Assembly: GCA_020632715.1 (NCBI GenBank) | Contig: JACKFA010000003.1 | Location: 1,173,664 to 1,237,663 of the forward strand | DNA: 64,000 nucleotides | From: Deltaproteobacteria bacterium | Lineage (GTDB): Bacteria; Myxococcota_A; UBA9042; PHBI01 | Direction of reading: 5' to 3' | In this document: positions 8,336 to 17,700 of the stretch, one piece after another | How the letters are laid out: the number at the start of each line of letters is the position of its first letter | Position numbering within the stretch: position 1 is the stretch's first letter | Made by a program: the position numbers and the translations under genes | The notes under the pieces: model-generated | Told to the model about the DNA's origin: nothing | The model's database searches: none | What the model saw: only the letters and a program-made list of their open reading frames with translations

Positions 8336-9803
8336 CGGCGCCTCCCTTCGGCGGGCGCGGCGGGGAGAACGGCTTCGCCGCGGGCGCGCGCAGGCTCCGT
8401 GTGCGGGTCCAGCGGCCGAGCGCCGAGGGCGCCCGGTCGACGAAGCCGTCGGCGTCGGCGCGGCGCCGGAGCACCTTCCGGAGCACGAAGCGCGCGAGGC
8501 GGAAGCGGAGGCGCCCGCCGAGGACGAAGCGCGCGACGCGCTGCGCGAGGCGCTCGCGCCAGGGGACGACGCCGCGGGCGCGCTGCTCCTCCTTCAACGC
8601 GACGAGCATCCGCGGGAGGTCGATGTCCACGGGGCAGGCGGCCTGGCACGCGCCGCAGAGCGTCGTCAGGTGCGGGAGGTCCGGGTAGGCGTCGAGGCCG
8701 CGGAGGAGCGGGGTCACGACGGCGCCGATGGGGCCCGGGTAGACCGAGCCGTACGCGTGCCCGCCGACCGCGCGGTAGACGGGGCAGGCGTTCAGGCACG
8801 CGCCGCAGCGGATGCAGGCGAGGGCCTCGCGGAAGCGCGGATCGGCGAGGATCCGCGTGCGGCCGTTGTCGAGGAGGACCACGTGGGACTCGGCCGGGCC
8901 GTCGAGCTCGCCCGCGCGCCGGGGCCCCGTCAGGAGCGAGGTGTAGACGGTCAGCGGCTGGCCGGTGGAGCTGCGCGCGAGGAGCTCGAGGAGCGAGGCG
9001 AGCGCGGGCAGATCGGGCACGACCTTCTCGATCCCGGCGACGGCGACGTGCACGCGCGGGGTGGTCGTCGTGAGGCGCCCGTTCCCCTCGTTCGTGCAGA
9101 GGACGACCGTCCCCGTGTCGGCGACGAGGAAGTTCGCGCCGGTGACGCCGAGGTCGGCGCGCCGGAACGCCTCGCGGAGGCTCGCGCGCGCCACGCGCGT
9201 GAGCGCCTCCGGCTCGGGCGGCGCCTCCACGCCGAGCGCGGCCGAGAAGGCCGCCGCCGCGTCGTGGCGCGACTTGTGGATCATGGGCGTCACGATGTGG
9301 CTCGGGGCGTCGTCGGCGAGCTGGAGCACGTACTCGCCGAGGTCGGTCTCGACGGTGTCGACGCCGGCCGCGACGAGGGCGTCGAGGAGCGCTATCTCCT
9401 CGGTGACCATGCTCTTGGCCTTCACGCAGCGCGTGACACCCGCCTCGCGCGCGATCCGCACGACGATCTCCCGGGCCTCGGCGGCGTCCCTCGCGACGTG
9501 GACGGTGGTGCCGTTCGCGGTGGCGGCGGCGGCGAAGCGCGCGAGGTAGTGGTCGAGGTGGTCGAGGACGTGGCGGCGGAGGCGCCCCGCGGCCTCGCGG
9601 CGGGCGTCGACCTCGGGGCCGAAGGTGCGGGCGAGGGTCTCGACGCGCGTCCGGTCCTTGAGCGTGGTGGCGCTGGCGACGGCGGCGCGCAGGCGCTCGT
9701 CGGCGAGGGCGGCGGCGATCCGCGGGGCGGCCTGGTACGGCACGATGGGGAAGAGGATCTCGCGCGCGCGACGCGGGCTCGGCGGCGGCAGGGGCGCGGT
9801 CAT
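8322..9803 (-). CDS. lutB: LutB-like iron-sulfur protein
   Basis: A 493-residue LutB/YkgF-family protein. The N-terminal two-thirds is a LUD domain, with motifs VKAKSMVTEEI, TDLGEYVLQLADD, TGANFLVADTGT and CTNEGNGRL. It is followed by two ferredoxin-like [4Fe-4S] motifs, CIRCGACLNACPVY and CGACQAACPVDIDLP. The C-terminal ~100 residues are basic and Arg-rich. The start ATG overlaps the predicted lutA stop (ATGA), and the end overlaps lutC. The family acts with LutA and LutC to oxidise L-lactate to pyruvate and pass electrons onward. Here the cognate lutA reading frame is interrupted (next entry), so whether the complex works depends on that break being real. Confidence 0.92.
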   Translation of the reverse strand: MTAPLPPPSPRRAREILFPIVPYQAAPRIAAALADERLRAAVASATTLKDRTRVETLARTFGPEVDARREAAGRLRRHVLDHLDHYLARFAAAATANGTTVHVARDAAEAREIVVRIAREAGVTRCVKAKSMVTEEIALLDALVAAGVDTVETDLGEYVLQLADDAPSHIVTPMIHKSRHDAAAAFSAALGVEAPPEPEALTRVARASLREAFRRADLGVTGANFLVADTGTVVLCTNEGNGRLTTTTPRVHVAVAGIEKVVPDLPALASLLELLARSSTGQPLTVYTSLLTGPRRAGELDGPAESHVVLLDNGRTRILADPRFREALACIRCGACLNACPVYRAVGGHAYGSVYPGPIGAVVTPLLRGLDAYPDLPHLTTLCGACQAACPVDIDLPRMLVALKEEQRARGVVPWRERLAQRVARFVLGGRLRFRLARFVLRKVLRRRADADGFVDRAPSALGRWTRTRSLRAPAAKPFSPPRPPKGGADGAR

Positions 9804-10553
9804 GAGGGCTCGCCGCCTCGCGCCGCGGCGGTGATCCGCGGCTCGCGGGGCATGAGCCCGAGGCCCTCGGCGAGGACCTCGACCGGGTGGCGCACGTCGA
9901 CGGGGACGCCCGCGCGGCGGCACGCCCCCTCGAGGTGCAAGGCGCAGCCGACGTCGTCGCACAGGAGGCGGTCGGGGCGCGCGGCGCGGACGGCGTCGAC
10001 GAGGGGGGCGGCGACGGCCGCGGCGATCTCGGGCTCGCGGAGGGAGAAGGCGCCGCCGAAGCCGCAGCAGGGCGCGCCGGGGGCGAGGGGCGCGGCGTCG
10101 ACGCCGGCGACGGCGGCGGTGAGGTCGTGGGCGCGGCGCGCCGGCGCGGCGGCCGTGGCAGGAGGCCCAGGTGAGCGCGCGGCCCGCGCCGCGGGCGCCG
10201 AGGCGCGCGAGGTCGAGGCCGAGGACGTCGGTCAGGAAGGCGCCGAGCTCGTGGGTGCGGGCCGGGAGCGTGCTCTTCGGGGCGAGCTCCGGGTGGTGAT
10301 GGCGCACCATGTGGGCGCAGGAGCCGGAGGGTGTCACGACGGGCAGGTCGCGCGGGAAGACGCGGTCCATGCGGCGGGCGAGCGAGGCGGCGCCGCGCCG
10401 GTCGCCGGTGTTGAAGAGGGGCTGCCCGCAGCAGGTCTGGCGGCGCGGCGCGACGACCTCGAGGCCGACGCGCGCGAGGACGCGGGCGGTCGCCTCGGCG
10501 ACGCGCGGGGCCATCTCCGAGACGAGGCACGGCACGAAGAGCGCGACCCTCAC
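9800..10553 (-). pseudogene. lutA: LutA-like Fe-S oxidoreductase, split by a frameshift
   Basis: The CCG-domain protein of the LutABC system. The first half reads from a GTG at 10553, with FVPCLVSEMAP, QTCCGQPLFNTGD and TPSGSCAHM, up to LTWASCHGRRAG. The second half (HDLTAAVAGVDAAPL, then CCGFGGAFSLREPEI) is in a different frame and ends at a TGA overlapping the lutB start. The break lies between 10130 and 10154 inside an alternating G/C tract, and equals one inserted base or a lost GC dinucleotide. Repaired, the protein would be about 250 residues, normal for the family. The start overlaps the upstream CPBP gene (GTGA). All family cysteines are present across the two pieces, so a sequencing error or a very recent mutation is likely. 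Confidence 0.8.
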
Positions 10554-11302
10554 GGCGTCTCCGCGGGGTCGTCCGCCGGGTGGCGCGGCCCGAAGCGCAT
10601 CGCGGGGTGGGCGCGGACGCCGAGGAAGTCGGCGAAGACGGCGGTGACGACGTGGAGGGTGAAGGCCGGGAGGATGGAGCCCGACTCGAGGGTGACCCAA
10701 CCGTAGAAGACGCCCATCGGGAGGGCGCCGACGGTCTCGACGAGGTTCTTCGAGAGGTGCGCGAGGGCGTAGAGGACGGTCATGATGGCGACGGCGGCGA
10801 CGGGCCCCACGAGCGGCACGAGGGGGGCGAGGAGGAGGCCGCGGTAGAAGGCCTCGTAGGCGATGAGGTAGCCGGCCCAGACGAGGGCGTTGCGGGCCGT
10901 GAGGCCGGCGGTCCAGGCGCGCTCGCGGACCTCGGGGTAGTTGTCCGGGTAGAAGGGGCGGCGAGCGCCGAGGGCCATGACGGCGGCGAGGACGACGAGG
11001 GCGGCGCCCGTGGCGGCCCAGGCGAGGCCGCCGTGGGGGGCCGTGAGGTAGAGGTCGGCGGCGCCTCCGGGGAAGGCGGCGTCGCCGAGGGCGAGCGCGG
11101 GGAGGCCGTACCAGGCGGCGCCCCAGAGGCGTCGCCACCAGGAGACGGTGGTGCGGGCGCGCTCGGGGTCGTCGCGCGGTCCGAAGAGGCGCTCGACGAA
11201 GGCGGGACGGGAGCCGAAGTGGTAGGCGGCGAAGGCGAGCGCGGCGGTCGCGTAGGCGATGACGGCGCGGGCCTCGACGTCGCTGAGGTTCCCGAGGCTC
11301 AC
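10550..11302 (-). CDS. CPBP-family (CAAX/glutamic) intramembrane protease
   Basis: A 250-residue polytopic membrane protein of the CPBP/ABI family. The core is YEAFYRGLLLAPL (Glu ~149, Arg ~153, in place of the double-Glu EExxxR of classical members). It is followed by YALAHLSKNLVE with a conserved His, and then GSILPAFTLHVVTAVFADF with the second His. This His/His/Glu set is what the family uses for intramembrane proteolysis. It heads the minus-strand operon, with its stop overlapping the lutA start (GTGA). CPBP enzymes in this phylum include those proposed to process MYXO-CTERM tails. Two giant proteins with such a tail lie a few kilobases away, but a functional link is only inference. Confidence 0.82.
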   Translation of the reverse strand: MSLGNLSDVEARAVIAYATAALAFAAYHFGSRPAFVERLFGPRDDPERARTTVSWWRRLWGAAWYGLPALALGDAAFPGGAADLYLTAPHGGLAWAATGAALVVLAAVMALGARRPFYPDNYPEVRERAWTAGLTARNALVWAGYLIAYEAFYRGLLLAPLVPLVGPVAAVAIMTVLYALAHLSKNLVETVGALPMGVFYGWVTLESGSILPAFTLHVVTAVFADFLGVRAHPAMRFGPRHPADDPAETP

Positions 11303-11404
11303 GCGGGCTCCGCGGCGGAGGCCGCGTCACGCGGGGCTTCCCGCGAGGGCGGGACGTCCGGTATCGTGGCGCGCCGGTCATGGTCCCGGCGCGAGGGGGA
11401 AGCG

Positions 11405-12463
11405 ATGAGGAAGCACGCGCTGGTGGCGCTCGGGGTGGTGGCGCTCGCGGGGGTCTGGGCCTGCGGGGACGGCGGCGGGACGGCCGACGCGGGCGCGGAC
11501 ACCGCGGGCACGACGACGGCGGACCCGGACACGACGACGGCGACGGCCGACGTGGTGCCGGGGGAGGACGCGACGACGGAGCCCGGGGCGGACACGGTGG
11601 CGCCGCCGGCGAACCCGGTGGGGGCGCCGCTGACGTTGTCGATCGAGCCGTTCACGATCCAGCCCGGCAAGGAGCGCCAGGTGTGCAAGGTCGTGAACCT
11701 GCCGGTCGACCAGCCGATGGAGCTCGTCCGCATCCACTCCAACATGAAGGGGCTCTCGCACCACTTCAACCTCTACAAGGTCATCGACGCGCGGAAGCTC
11801 GAGCCGGTGTCGGCGGCGGAGGGGAAGGTGCACGACTGCCAGCCGGCGGACGAGCAGCTCTCGGGGGACGCGGCGTACATCTTCGGCTCGGCGACGCCGG
11901 AGCGGACGTTCGAGACGCCCGAGGGGGTGGCGTTCCTGCTCGAGCCGGGGCAGCGGGTGATCCTCGAGCACCACGCGCTGAACTTCACGGAGTCGCCGAT
12001 CGAGGCGTCGCTCGAGGTGGAGCTCTACCCGGCCGGCGAGGGCGCGGTGATCGAGCACTACGCGGACATCATGTGGCTCGCGAACTGGGGCTTCCTGCTC
12101 CCGCCGGGGCAGGAGGTGTCGAGCACGAAGGCGTGCGCGGTGCCGTACGACGTCGAGGTCTTCGGGCTCATGAGCCACTTCCACGCGCTCGGGACGAACT
12201 TCACCATAGCGAAGGTCACGGCGGACGGGACGACCGAGGTCTACCAGGACGACGACTGGGAGCACCCGAAGTACGAGGAGTTCACGCCGCCGTTCACGCT
12301 GCTCGCGGGCGAGAAGCTGCAGTGGACGTGCACGTGGGACAACACGACCGACCACCTCGTGCTCCCGAACAAGAACTCGACCGACGAGATGTGCATCACG
12401 TTCGCGGCGGCGTACCCGAAGACGCAGAAGTCGGGCACGCCGATCCAGTGCAACACGTTCTGA
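11405..12463 (+). CDS. Lipoprotein with copper type II monooxygenase C-terminal-like domain
   Basis: A 352-residue secreted lipoprotein. The signal peptide ends in a lipobox-like GVWAC (Cys20), and a low-complexity Asp/Thr/Ala linker follows to about residue 75. The remainder resembles the PHM/dopamine-beta-monooxygenase-type Cu(II) ascorbate-dependent fold. Candidate metal ligands are His in GLSHHFNLYK, EHHALNFTESP and FGLMSHFHALGTNF, and paired cysteines include CTW and the C-terminal MCITF...CNTF. Substrate and redox partner are unknown. The ATG at 11405 is preceded by a purine-rich GAGGGGGAAG ribosome-binding site. It is divergent from the CPBP-lut operon, with a 102-bp gap that must hold both promoters. 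Confidence 0.78.
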   Translation: MRKHALVALGVVALAGVWACGDGGGTADAGADTAGTTTADPDTTTATADVVPGEDATTEPGADTVAPPANPVGAPLTLSIEPFTIQPGKERQVCKVVNLPVDQPMELVRIHSNMKGLSHHFNLYKVIDARKLEPVSAAEGKVHDCQPADEQLSGDAAYIFGSATPERTFETPEGVAFLLEPGQRVILEHHALNFTESPIEASLEVELYPAGEGAVIEHYADIMWLANWGFLLPPGQEVSSTKACAVPYDVEVFGLMSHFHALGTNFTIAKVTADGTTEVYQDDDWEHPKYEEFTPPFTLLAGEKLQWTCTWDNTTDHLVLPNKNSTDEMCITFAAAYPKTQKSGTPIQCNTF

Positions 12464-12500
12464 TCGGGCGCTGCTGACGCCGACGGCTCCTGGTGACTAC

Positions 12501-12650
12501 GGGGGAAACCACGGAGACACGGAGACACGGAGGGGGCACGGAGAGGACGGGGCCCTGCGGGCCTCCTGCCCTTCGTGAGGTCTGGTCGCGCCGAACGACG
12601 CTTCGGACGGCGGCCGCACCCTCCGTGCTCCTCCCTGTCTCCGTCGCCCG
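12501..12650. repeat. CCACGGAG-type imperfect inverted-repeat element, copy 1
   Basis: The left side carries CCACGGAG followed by two further CACGGAG units at 8-base spacing (12501-12534). The right side carries the complementary CTCCGTG / CTCCCTGTCTCCG series (12619-12646). The loop between is unrelated G/C-rich sequence. It fills the gap between the monooxygenase-like gene and the convergent YkgJ gene. Its left arm matches the reverse complement of the right arm of copy 2 (57086-57120) with only two G/A differences over about 34 bases. Confidence 0.8.
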
Positions 12651-12679
12651 CTCGCGACGCCCCACACGCCGGTCGGGCG

Positions 12680-13237
12680 TCAGCCGGCCTCGGCCGCGTC
12701 CTTCCAGAGCCGGGCGATGTCCTCGTGGCTCGGGTTGTCGGCGGGCTTGTTCGTGCAGATGTACTCGCGGCACTCGAGCGGGCGCGCCTCGTAGATGCTG
12801 CAGCCGTCGTTCTTGAAGAAGACGCACACCCCGCGGAGCGCGCGGTAGAGCGCGTCGGCGCGCGTCGCCGGCGTGATCGCGGGCTTTTTGTCCCGCCCGA
12901 GCTTCACCGGCGCGAAGACGTGCACCGGCTCGTCGTCGACGAGGATCGAGTCCACGACGAGGTAGCGCCGCACGAAGTCGTCGGGGGTCATCCCCTTGAG
13001 CGCCGCGGCCCCCTCGACCTCGCCGGGGGCGAACCACCCCGGGCTCGACTTGCAGCAGAGCCCGCGCCGGATGCAGCCCTTCTCGGGCGCCGGGTGCGGC
13101 GGGATCTCCTCCCAGTCCGTCCAGTACGGGTTCTCGGCCGCCTCGTCGATCGGCGGATCGCCCGGATCCGGGGTGCGCCGGACGGTCTCTTCGGACAGGA
13201 TGTGGAAGGGTCTCTTCTTCATGATGGTTCGGAGCAT
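12680..13237 (-). CDS. YkgJ-family cysteine-cluster protein
   Basis: A 185-residue cytoplasmic protein of the YkgJ/UPF0153 CxxxCxxC family, thought to chelate a metal such as zinc or iron. Visible cysteine groups are KGCIRRGLCCKSSP near residue 55 and GVCVFFKNDGCSIYEARPLEC with CREYIC near residues 137-163. The ATG at 13237 was taken; MKKRPFH at 13222 is an equally good start. The divergent NamZ-like gene begins only five bases away, so if both starts are right the promoters must overlap the coding regions. The biochemical role of the family is not established. Confidence 0.82.
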   Translation of the reverse strand: MLRTIMKKRPFHILSEETVRRTPDPGDPPIDEAAENPYWTDWEEIPPHPAPEKGCIRRGLCCKSSPGWFAPGEVEGAAALKGMTPDDFVRRYLVVDSILVDDEPVHVFAPVKLGRDKKPAITPATRADALYRALRGVCVFFKNDGCSIYEARPLECREYICTNKPADNPSHEDIARLWKDAAEAG

Positions 13238-13242
13238 GACCC

Positions 13243-14535
13243 ATGCCGCCCTACCCCGCCAGCGACGAACATCGCGCGCCCGCGCAGCGCGTCCTCGTGA
13301 ACGGCGTTCACGCGAAGCTCTCGCTCGCCTTCGTGGCGCTCCTCGGCTTCCCGCCGGTGCTCCACCCGCCGCCGCAGCCGGCGGTGAAGCTCGGCGTGGA
13401 CGTGCTCCTCGACTCGCGCATCGACCTCGTCGCCGGAAAGCGCGTGGGGCTCGTGACGAACGCCTCGGGGGTCGACGGGCGCCTCGTGCCGACGTCGCTC
13501 CGGCTCCACGAGGACAAGCGCGTGAAGCTCGTGCAGCTCTTCGCCCCCGAGCACGGCCTCGTCGGGCTCGGCGCGAACGGGCAGAGCGACGACGACCACG
13601 TCGACCCGGTGACGCGCGTCCGCGTCGAGGGGCTCCTCGGGAAGCGCCGGCGACCGTCGCCGGAGGCGCTGAAGCGCGTCGACGCCCTGATCTTCGACAT
13701 CCAGGACGTCGGGAACCGCCCGTACACCTACATCACCACGCTCGGCGAGGCGATGACCGCCGCCTGCGCCGCGGGCGTGCCGTTCATCGTGCTCGACCGC
13801 CCGAACCCGCTCGGCGGGCTCGTCTTCGAGGGGCCGGTGCGCCTCCCCGCGCACAAGAGCTTCATCGGCTGGGGCCCCATCCCGGTGACGCACGGGATGA
13901 CGGTCGGCGAGGTGGCGCGCTTCTACGACCGCGAGCTCGGCCTCGGCTGCGACCTCACGGTCGTCGAGATGGAGGGCTGGAAGCGGTGGATGCTGTGGCG
14001 CGACACGGGGCTCACGTGGGTGCCGACGTCGCCGGCCATCCCGCACGACGAGACGACGCTCGTCTACCCGGCGACCGGCATGTTCGCGGGGGCGACGCGC
14101 AACGTGAACGAGGGGGTCGGGACGACCTGGCCGTTCGAGACCATCGCGGCCGAGTGGATCGATCCGATGACGCTCTGGCGCGCGATGGTCGACGAGGGGC
14201 TCCCCGGGGTGCGGTTCCGGCCGATCACGTACAAGCCGCGCTGGCATTACCGGGGTAAGGAGGCGCTCGGCGGCGTCCAGCTCTTCGTGACGGACCCGCG
14301 CGCGTTCCGCCCGGTGCGGACGGCGCTCGCGCTGATGACCACGGTGGAGCGGCTCTACCCCGGCCAGACGGAGTGGCGCTCGGACGGTGCCGTAGCGCGG
14401 GTCTGGGGGATCCCGCGGGTGCCGGAGCGGGTGCGCGCGGGGGAGTCGGTGGCGTCGTTCGAGGCGTCGTTCCGGAAGGGCCTGCGCGACTTCGCGGCGA
14501 AGCGGGAGAAGGCGCTCATCTACCCCCTGCGCTGA
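13243..14535 (+). CDS. namZ: NamZ-type exo-beta-N-acetylmuramidase (DUF1343)
   Basis: A 430-residue protein of the DUF1343 family, which includes Bacillus subtilis YbbC/NamZ, an exo-acting enzyme that removes terminal MurNAc from peptidoglycan fragments. Characteristic segments are GLVTNASGVD, LFAPEHGLVG, IFDIQDVGNRPYTYITTL, VLDRPNPLGG and NVNEGVGTTWPFE. A hydrophobic stretch after a GTG at 13297 (LSLAFVALLGFPPVL) looks like a signal peptide, so the real start may be 13297 rather than the ATG at 13243. The enzyme would act in the periplasm, in muropeptide recycling or in digestion of other bacteria's walls. The latter suits a predatory lifestyle but is not shown here. Confidence 0.85.
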   Translation: MPPYPASDEHRAPAQRVLVNGVHAKLSLAFVALLGFPPVLHPPPQPAVKLGVDVLLDSRIDLVAGKRVGLVTNASGVDGRLVPTSLRLHEDKRVKLVQLFAPEHGLVGLGANGQSDDDHVDPVTRVRVEGLLGKRRRPSPEALKRVDALIFDIQDVGNRPYTYITTLGEAMTAACAAGVPFIVLDRPNPLGGLVFEGPVRLPAHKSFIGWGPIPVTHGMTVGEVARFYDRELGLGCDLTVVEMEGWKRWMLWRDTGLTWVPTSPAIPHDETTLVYPATGMFAGATRNVNEGVGTTWPFETIAAEWIDPMTLWRAMVDEGLPGVRFRPITYKPRWHYRGKEALGGVQLFVTDPRAFRPVRTALALMTTVERLYPGQTEWRSDGAVARVWGIPRVPERVRAGESVASFEASFRKGLRDFAAKREKALIYPLR

Positions 14536-14616
14536 GGGGTCGGGCGCCGCCGCGGGATCGGCCACGGAGCCCGCCGCGGAGCCCGTCCGGGGCCTCCCGA
14601 GCGCCCCGGGGGCGGC

Positions 14617-14645
14617 TTGCGTCGACCGAGGGCTTCCTTTAGCTT
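14617..14645 (+). promoter_or_regulatory. Sigma-70-like promoter for the giant gene pair
   Basis: TTGCGT at 14617-14622 and TAGCTT at 14640-14645 are separated by 17 bases, in a locally T-rich patch. Transcription from here would start about 100 bases before the ATG at 14755. The 219-bp gap after namZ shows no other candidate, and no terminator hairpin was recognised after namZ. Confidence 0.4.
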
Positions 14646-14754
14646 GGCATGCGAGGTCAAAGCGCCGGGGAACGCCGCGTGCGGGGAGCAGGTCGACTCG
14701 GCCGCGCCCCGCGTGGTCGGGTCGGCCCTCGGCCGAGAGCGAGAGGCAAGGCGC

Positions 14755-17700
14755 ATGCGCATCGCTGGAATCACCGCCCGGACCATGGCTTTCGCCGCCA
14801 TCGTCGCCTGGAGCGCCGCCGCCTCCGCGCAGCCGGTGACGATCGTCGACGGGACCGCAGCGGGCCCTACCTCGGATGGCGTCCTGAGCGCCGGTGAATA
14901 CTACGGCGTCGCCCCCGGCCAGGGGACGGGCTTCGGCGGCAAGATCGGGGCCGGCATCAACCTCTTCGTCGAGTCGAACGCCGCCGGCGACGTGACGTTC
15001 GCGCTGACCGAGCCGGCGGGCGGTGTCGGCGCGGCCCCGAACGACAACAACTGCAACCTCCAGTCCCCCGACACCGTCGTCATCTACGTGGACTCGCAGC
15101 CAGGCGGCTTCACGTCCACGGCCGACTTCACCGACATCGGGGATCGAGGACGCGCCGCGGTCTCCGGCCGCGGGACCGACAACTCCCAGGCGCCTCTCAC
15201 GTTCCCTGCCGGGTTCGAGGCCGATTTCGCGCTCGTCTTCAGCGGCAACGACGGGGGCGGCGGCAACGGTGGGGCCTCGCTGTTCGCGCTCAACGCCGAC
15301 GGCGCGCACACCTTCGTGAAGTCGCTCGGGCTCGCCCCCGCGATCGGCGGTGGCTTCGGGACCGCGTGCGACCGCGAGATCGGCGGGATCACGATGGCGG
15401 ACCTCGGGGGCGTCCCCGGCGGGGCGTTTCGGTTCTTCGGGACCCTGCTGAACGCGACCAACGGCTATCGCTCGAACGAGCTCATCGGCGTCGCCGCTGC
15501 CGTGGTCCCCGCCGCGAACCCGGGCAACACGTCGGTCGACCTCAGCGCGAGCGCCGCGGCGCGCATGGTGACTTACCTCGCGCCGCTCAAGGCCTATGGC
15601 TTCGACGGCTTCGCGGGCGGCGGGTTCGCGCCGAGCCCGAGCGCGACGCAGCTGGACTCGGACGAGTGGATCGCGTCCGGTGAGAACATGACGCCCGCAC
15701 TGGCGTTCGGTGGAACCTCCGCGACGAGCGGCGTGTACGCGCAGGGGTCCAACATCACGGGGACCTCGGGCGGCGTCTACGGCTTCACCGTCGGCACCGG
15801 GAACGCCGGCCTGTGCGCGCGGCCGAGCGCAGGCACGTTCTCCCCCGGCAACTTCGTGCTGCGCGTCACGAACACGACCAGCACCGCCATCACGGGCGTC
15901 GCCGTGGGCTACGACTTCCTGACGCGGAACGACCAAGGCCGGTCCTCGACCTTCAACGCCGCGTACTCCCTGGACAACAGCTCCTACACGGCGCTCCCGG
16001 AGCTCGCGATCGCCACGGAGACCACCGCCGCCGGGTCGCCCACCTTCGTGCGGCTCAACCCGACCGGCGCCCAGAAGACCGCCTTCGCCGTGACCGGCCT
16101 CTCGATCGCTCCCGGGGGGTTCTTCTACGTGAGGTGGACCTCCGACGACAACGTGGCGACCCCTGGCACCGGCTCGTGGGACGCGTCGTGCCTCGACAAC
16201 GTCTTCGTCCGGCCGATCGCGGTCCCGATCCCGGTGACCTACGACTGGGGCGACGCGCCCGGCTCCTTCCCGACCACCAACGCCCAGAACGGCGCGCGGC
16301 ACCCCATCGGCGCCCTCTTCCTCGGCGCCGCGGTCGACGCCGAGAGCGACGGCCAGCCCAACGCCGACGCCACCGGCGACGGCGCCGACGACGACGGCAT
16401 CGCCTTCACCTCCCCCATCACCCCTGGCGAGGCCGCGACGATCGAGGCCACCGCCACCGGCGACGGCTTCCTCTCCTGCTGGCTCGACCTCGACCACAAC
16501 GGCGCCTGGGAGGCCGCCGACCGCGTCCTGAACGACGTCGCGGTGACCGTGGGCGTCAACGAGCTCGTGTTCCCCGTCCCGGCCGACGCCCTCGGCGGCC
16601 CCACCTTCGCGCGCTGCCGCCTCGACGCCGTCGGCGGCGTCCTCACCACCGGCGAGGGCTCCGAGGGCGAGGTCGAGGACTACCGCGTCGTCATCGACAG
16701 CTACGACTACGGCGACGCCCCGCTCTCCTACGGCGTCGCCCGCCACACCCTCGTCGGCTCGCCGCGCCTCGGCGCCCTCGTCGACCGCGAGGCCGCGACC
16801 CAGGACACCGCCGACGCGAGCGGCGACGGCGCCGACGACGACGGCGTCACCTTCCCGGCCACCCTCGACCCGACCGCCGCCGACGCGCTCTTCCTCGTCG
16901 CCGACCTCGAGGCGGGCACCGACAGCTCGACCCCCACCGCGCTCACGCCGGCCCTCGGCGCGCTCTACTTCATCGCGCAGACCACCGCGAACGGGAAGGA
17001 GCTCTACGCCTACGACGGCGCCACGACCACGCTCCACGAGCTCAACCCGTCCGGCAACGGCGCGACGGGCGGCGCCCTCGGGGCCGTCGGCGGCCGCGTC
17101 GTCTTCTTCGGCACCAACGGCACGACCGCGGGGCTCTGGGCCTTCGACGGCGCGACCTTCACGTCCGTCGACGCGACCCTCACCGCCGCCACCAACTTCT
17201 ACACCGACGGCGCCACCGCCTACTTCATCGGCACGACGGCCGACGAGGGGGCCGAGCTCTGGTCGACGGACGGCGTCACCGCCTCCCGCCTGACCGACAT
17301 CGCCGCCGGCCCGACCAGCTCCCTCCTCACCAACGCGAGCTTCCCGCGCCCGGCGTTCGGTCAGATCGTCTTCAGCGCCCTGAGCGGCGGCAGCGCGGCC
17401 CTCTACCACACCGACGGGTCCGTCGTCGCCGCGACGTCCGGCACCACGCCGGCCTTCGGCACGATGGTCGGCGACGTCTTCGCCTACGTGAGCGCCGTCG
17501 CCGGCACGCCGCTGTACCGCTGGGACGGGACCGCCGCGCCGGCGCCCGTCTGCCCCGAGGTCTCGGTCAAGAGCCGCTACGACCATCAATTCACCGTCTA
17601 CCGCGGCGCCCTATACTTCAGCGGCGCGCCGACGAGCGGCGGCACCGAGCAGAACGTCTGGCGCTTCGACGGGACCGCCTGCGAGCAGGTCTTCTCCCTC

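Noticed and set aside
12501..12650. CRISPR-like array of CACGGAG units
   Set aside because: Units are 8 bases with no spacers, and the two sides are inverted rather than direct repeats. No cas genes are present.
14617..14754. A TTG start giving giant protein 1 a 46-residue longer N-terminus
   Set aside because: The TTG is the -35 element of the best promoter candidate, and the ATG at 14755 directly begins a normal signal peptide with a ribosome-binding site.
13219..17589. Minus-strand frame of about 1,450 codons across namZ and the start of giant 1
   Set aside because: It spans a clear plus-strand gene, an intergenic gap with a promoter candidate and a signal peptide region. The product is Gly/Arg/Val low complexity.
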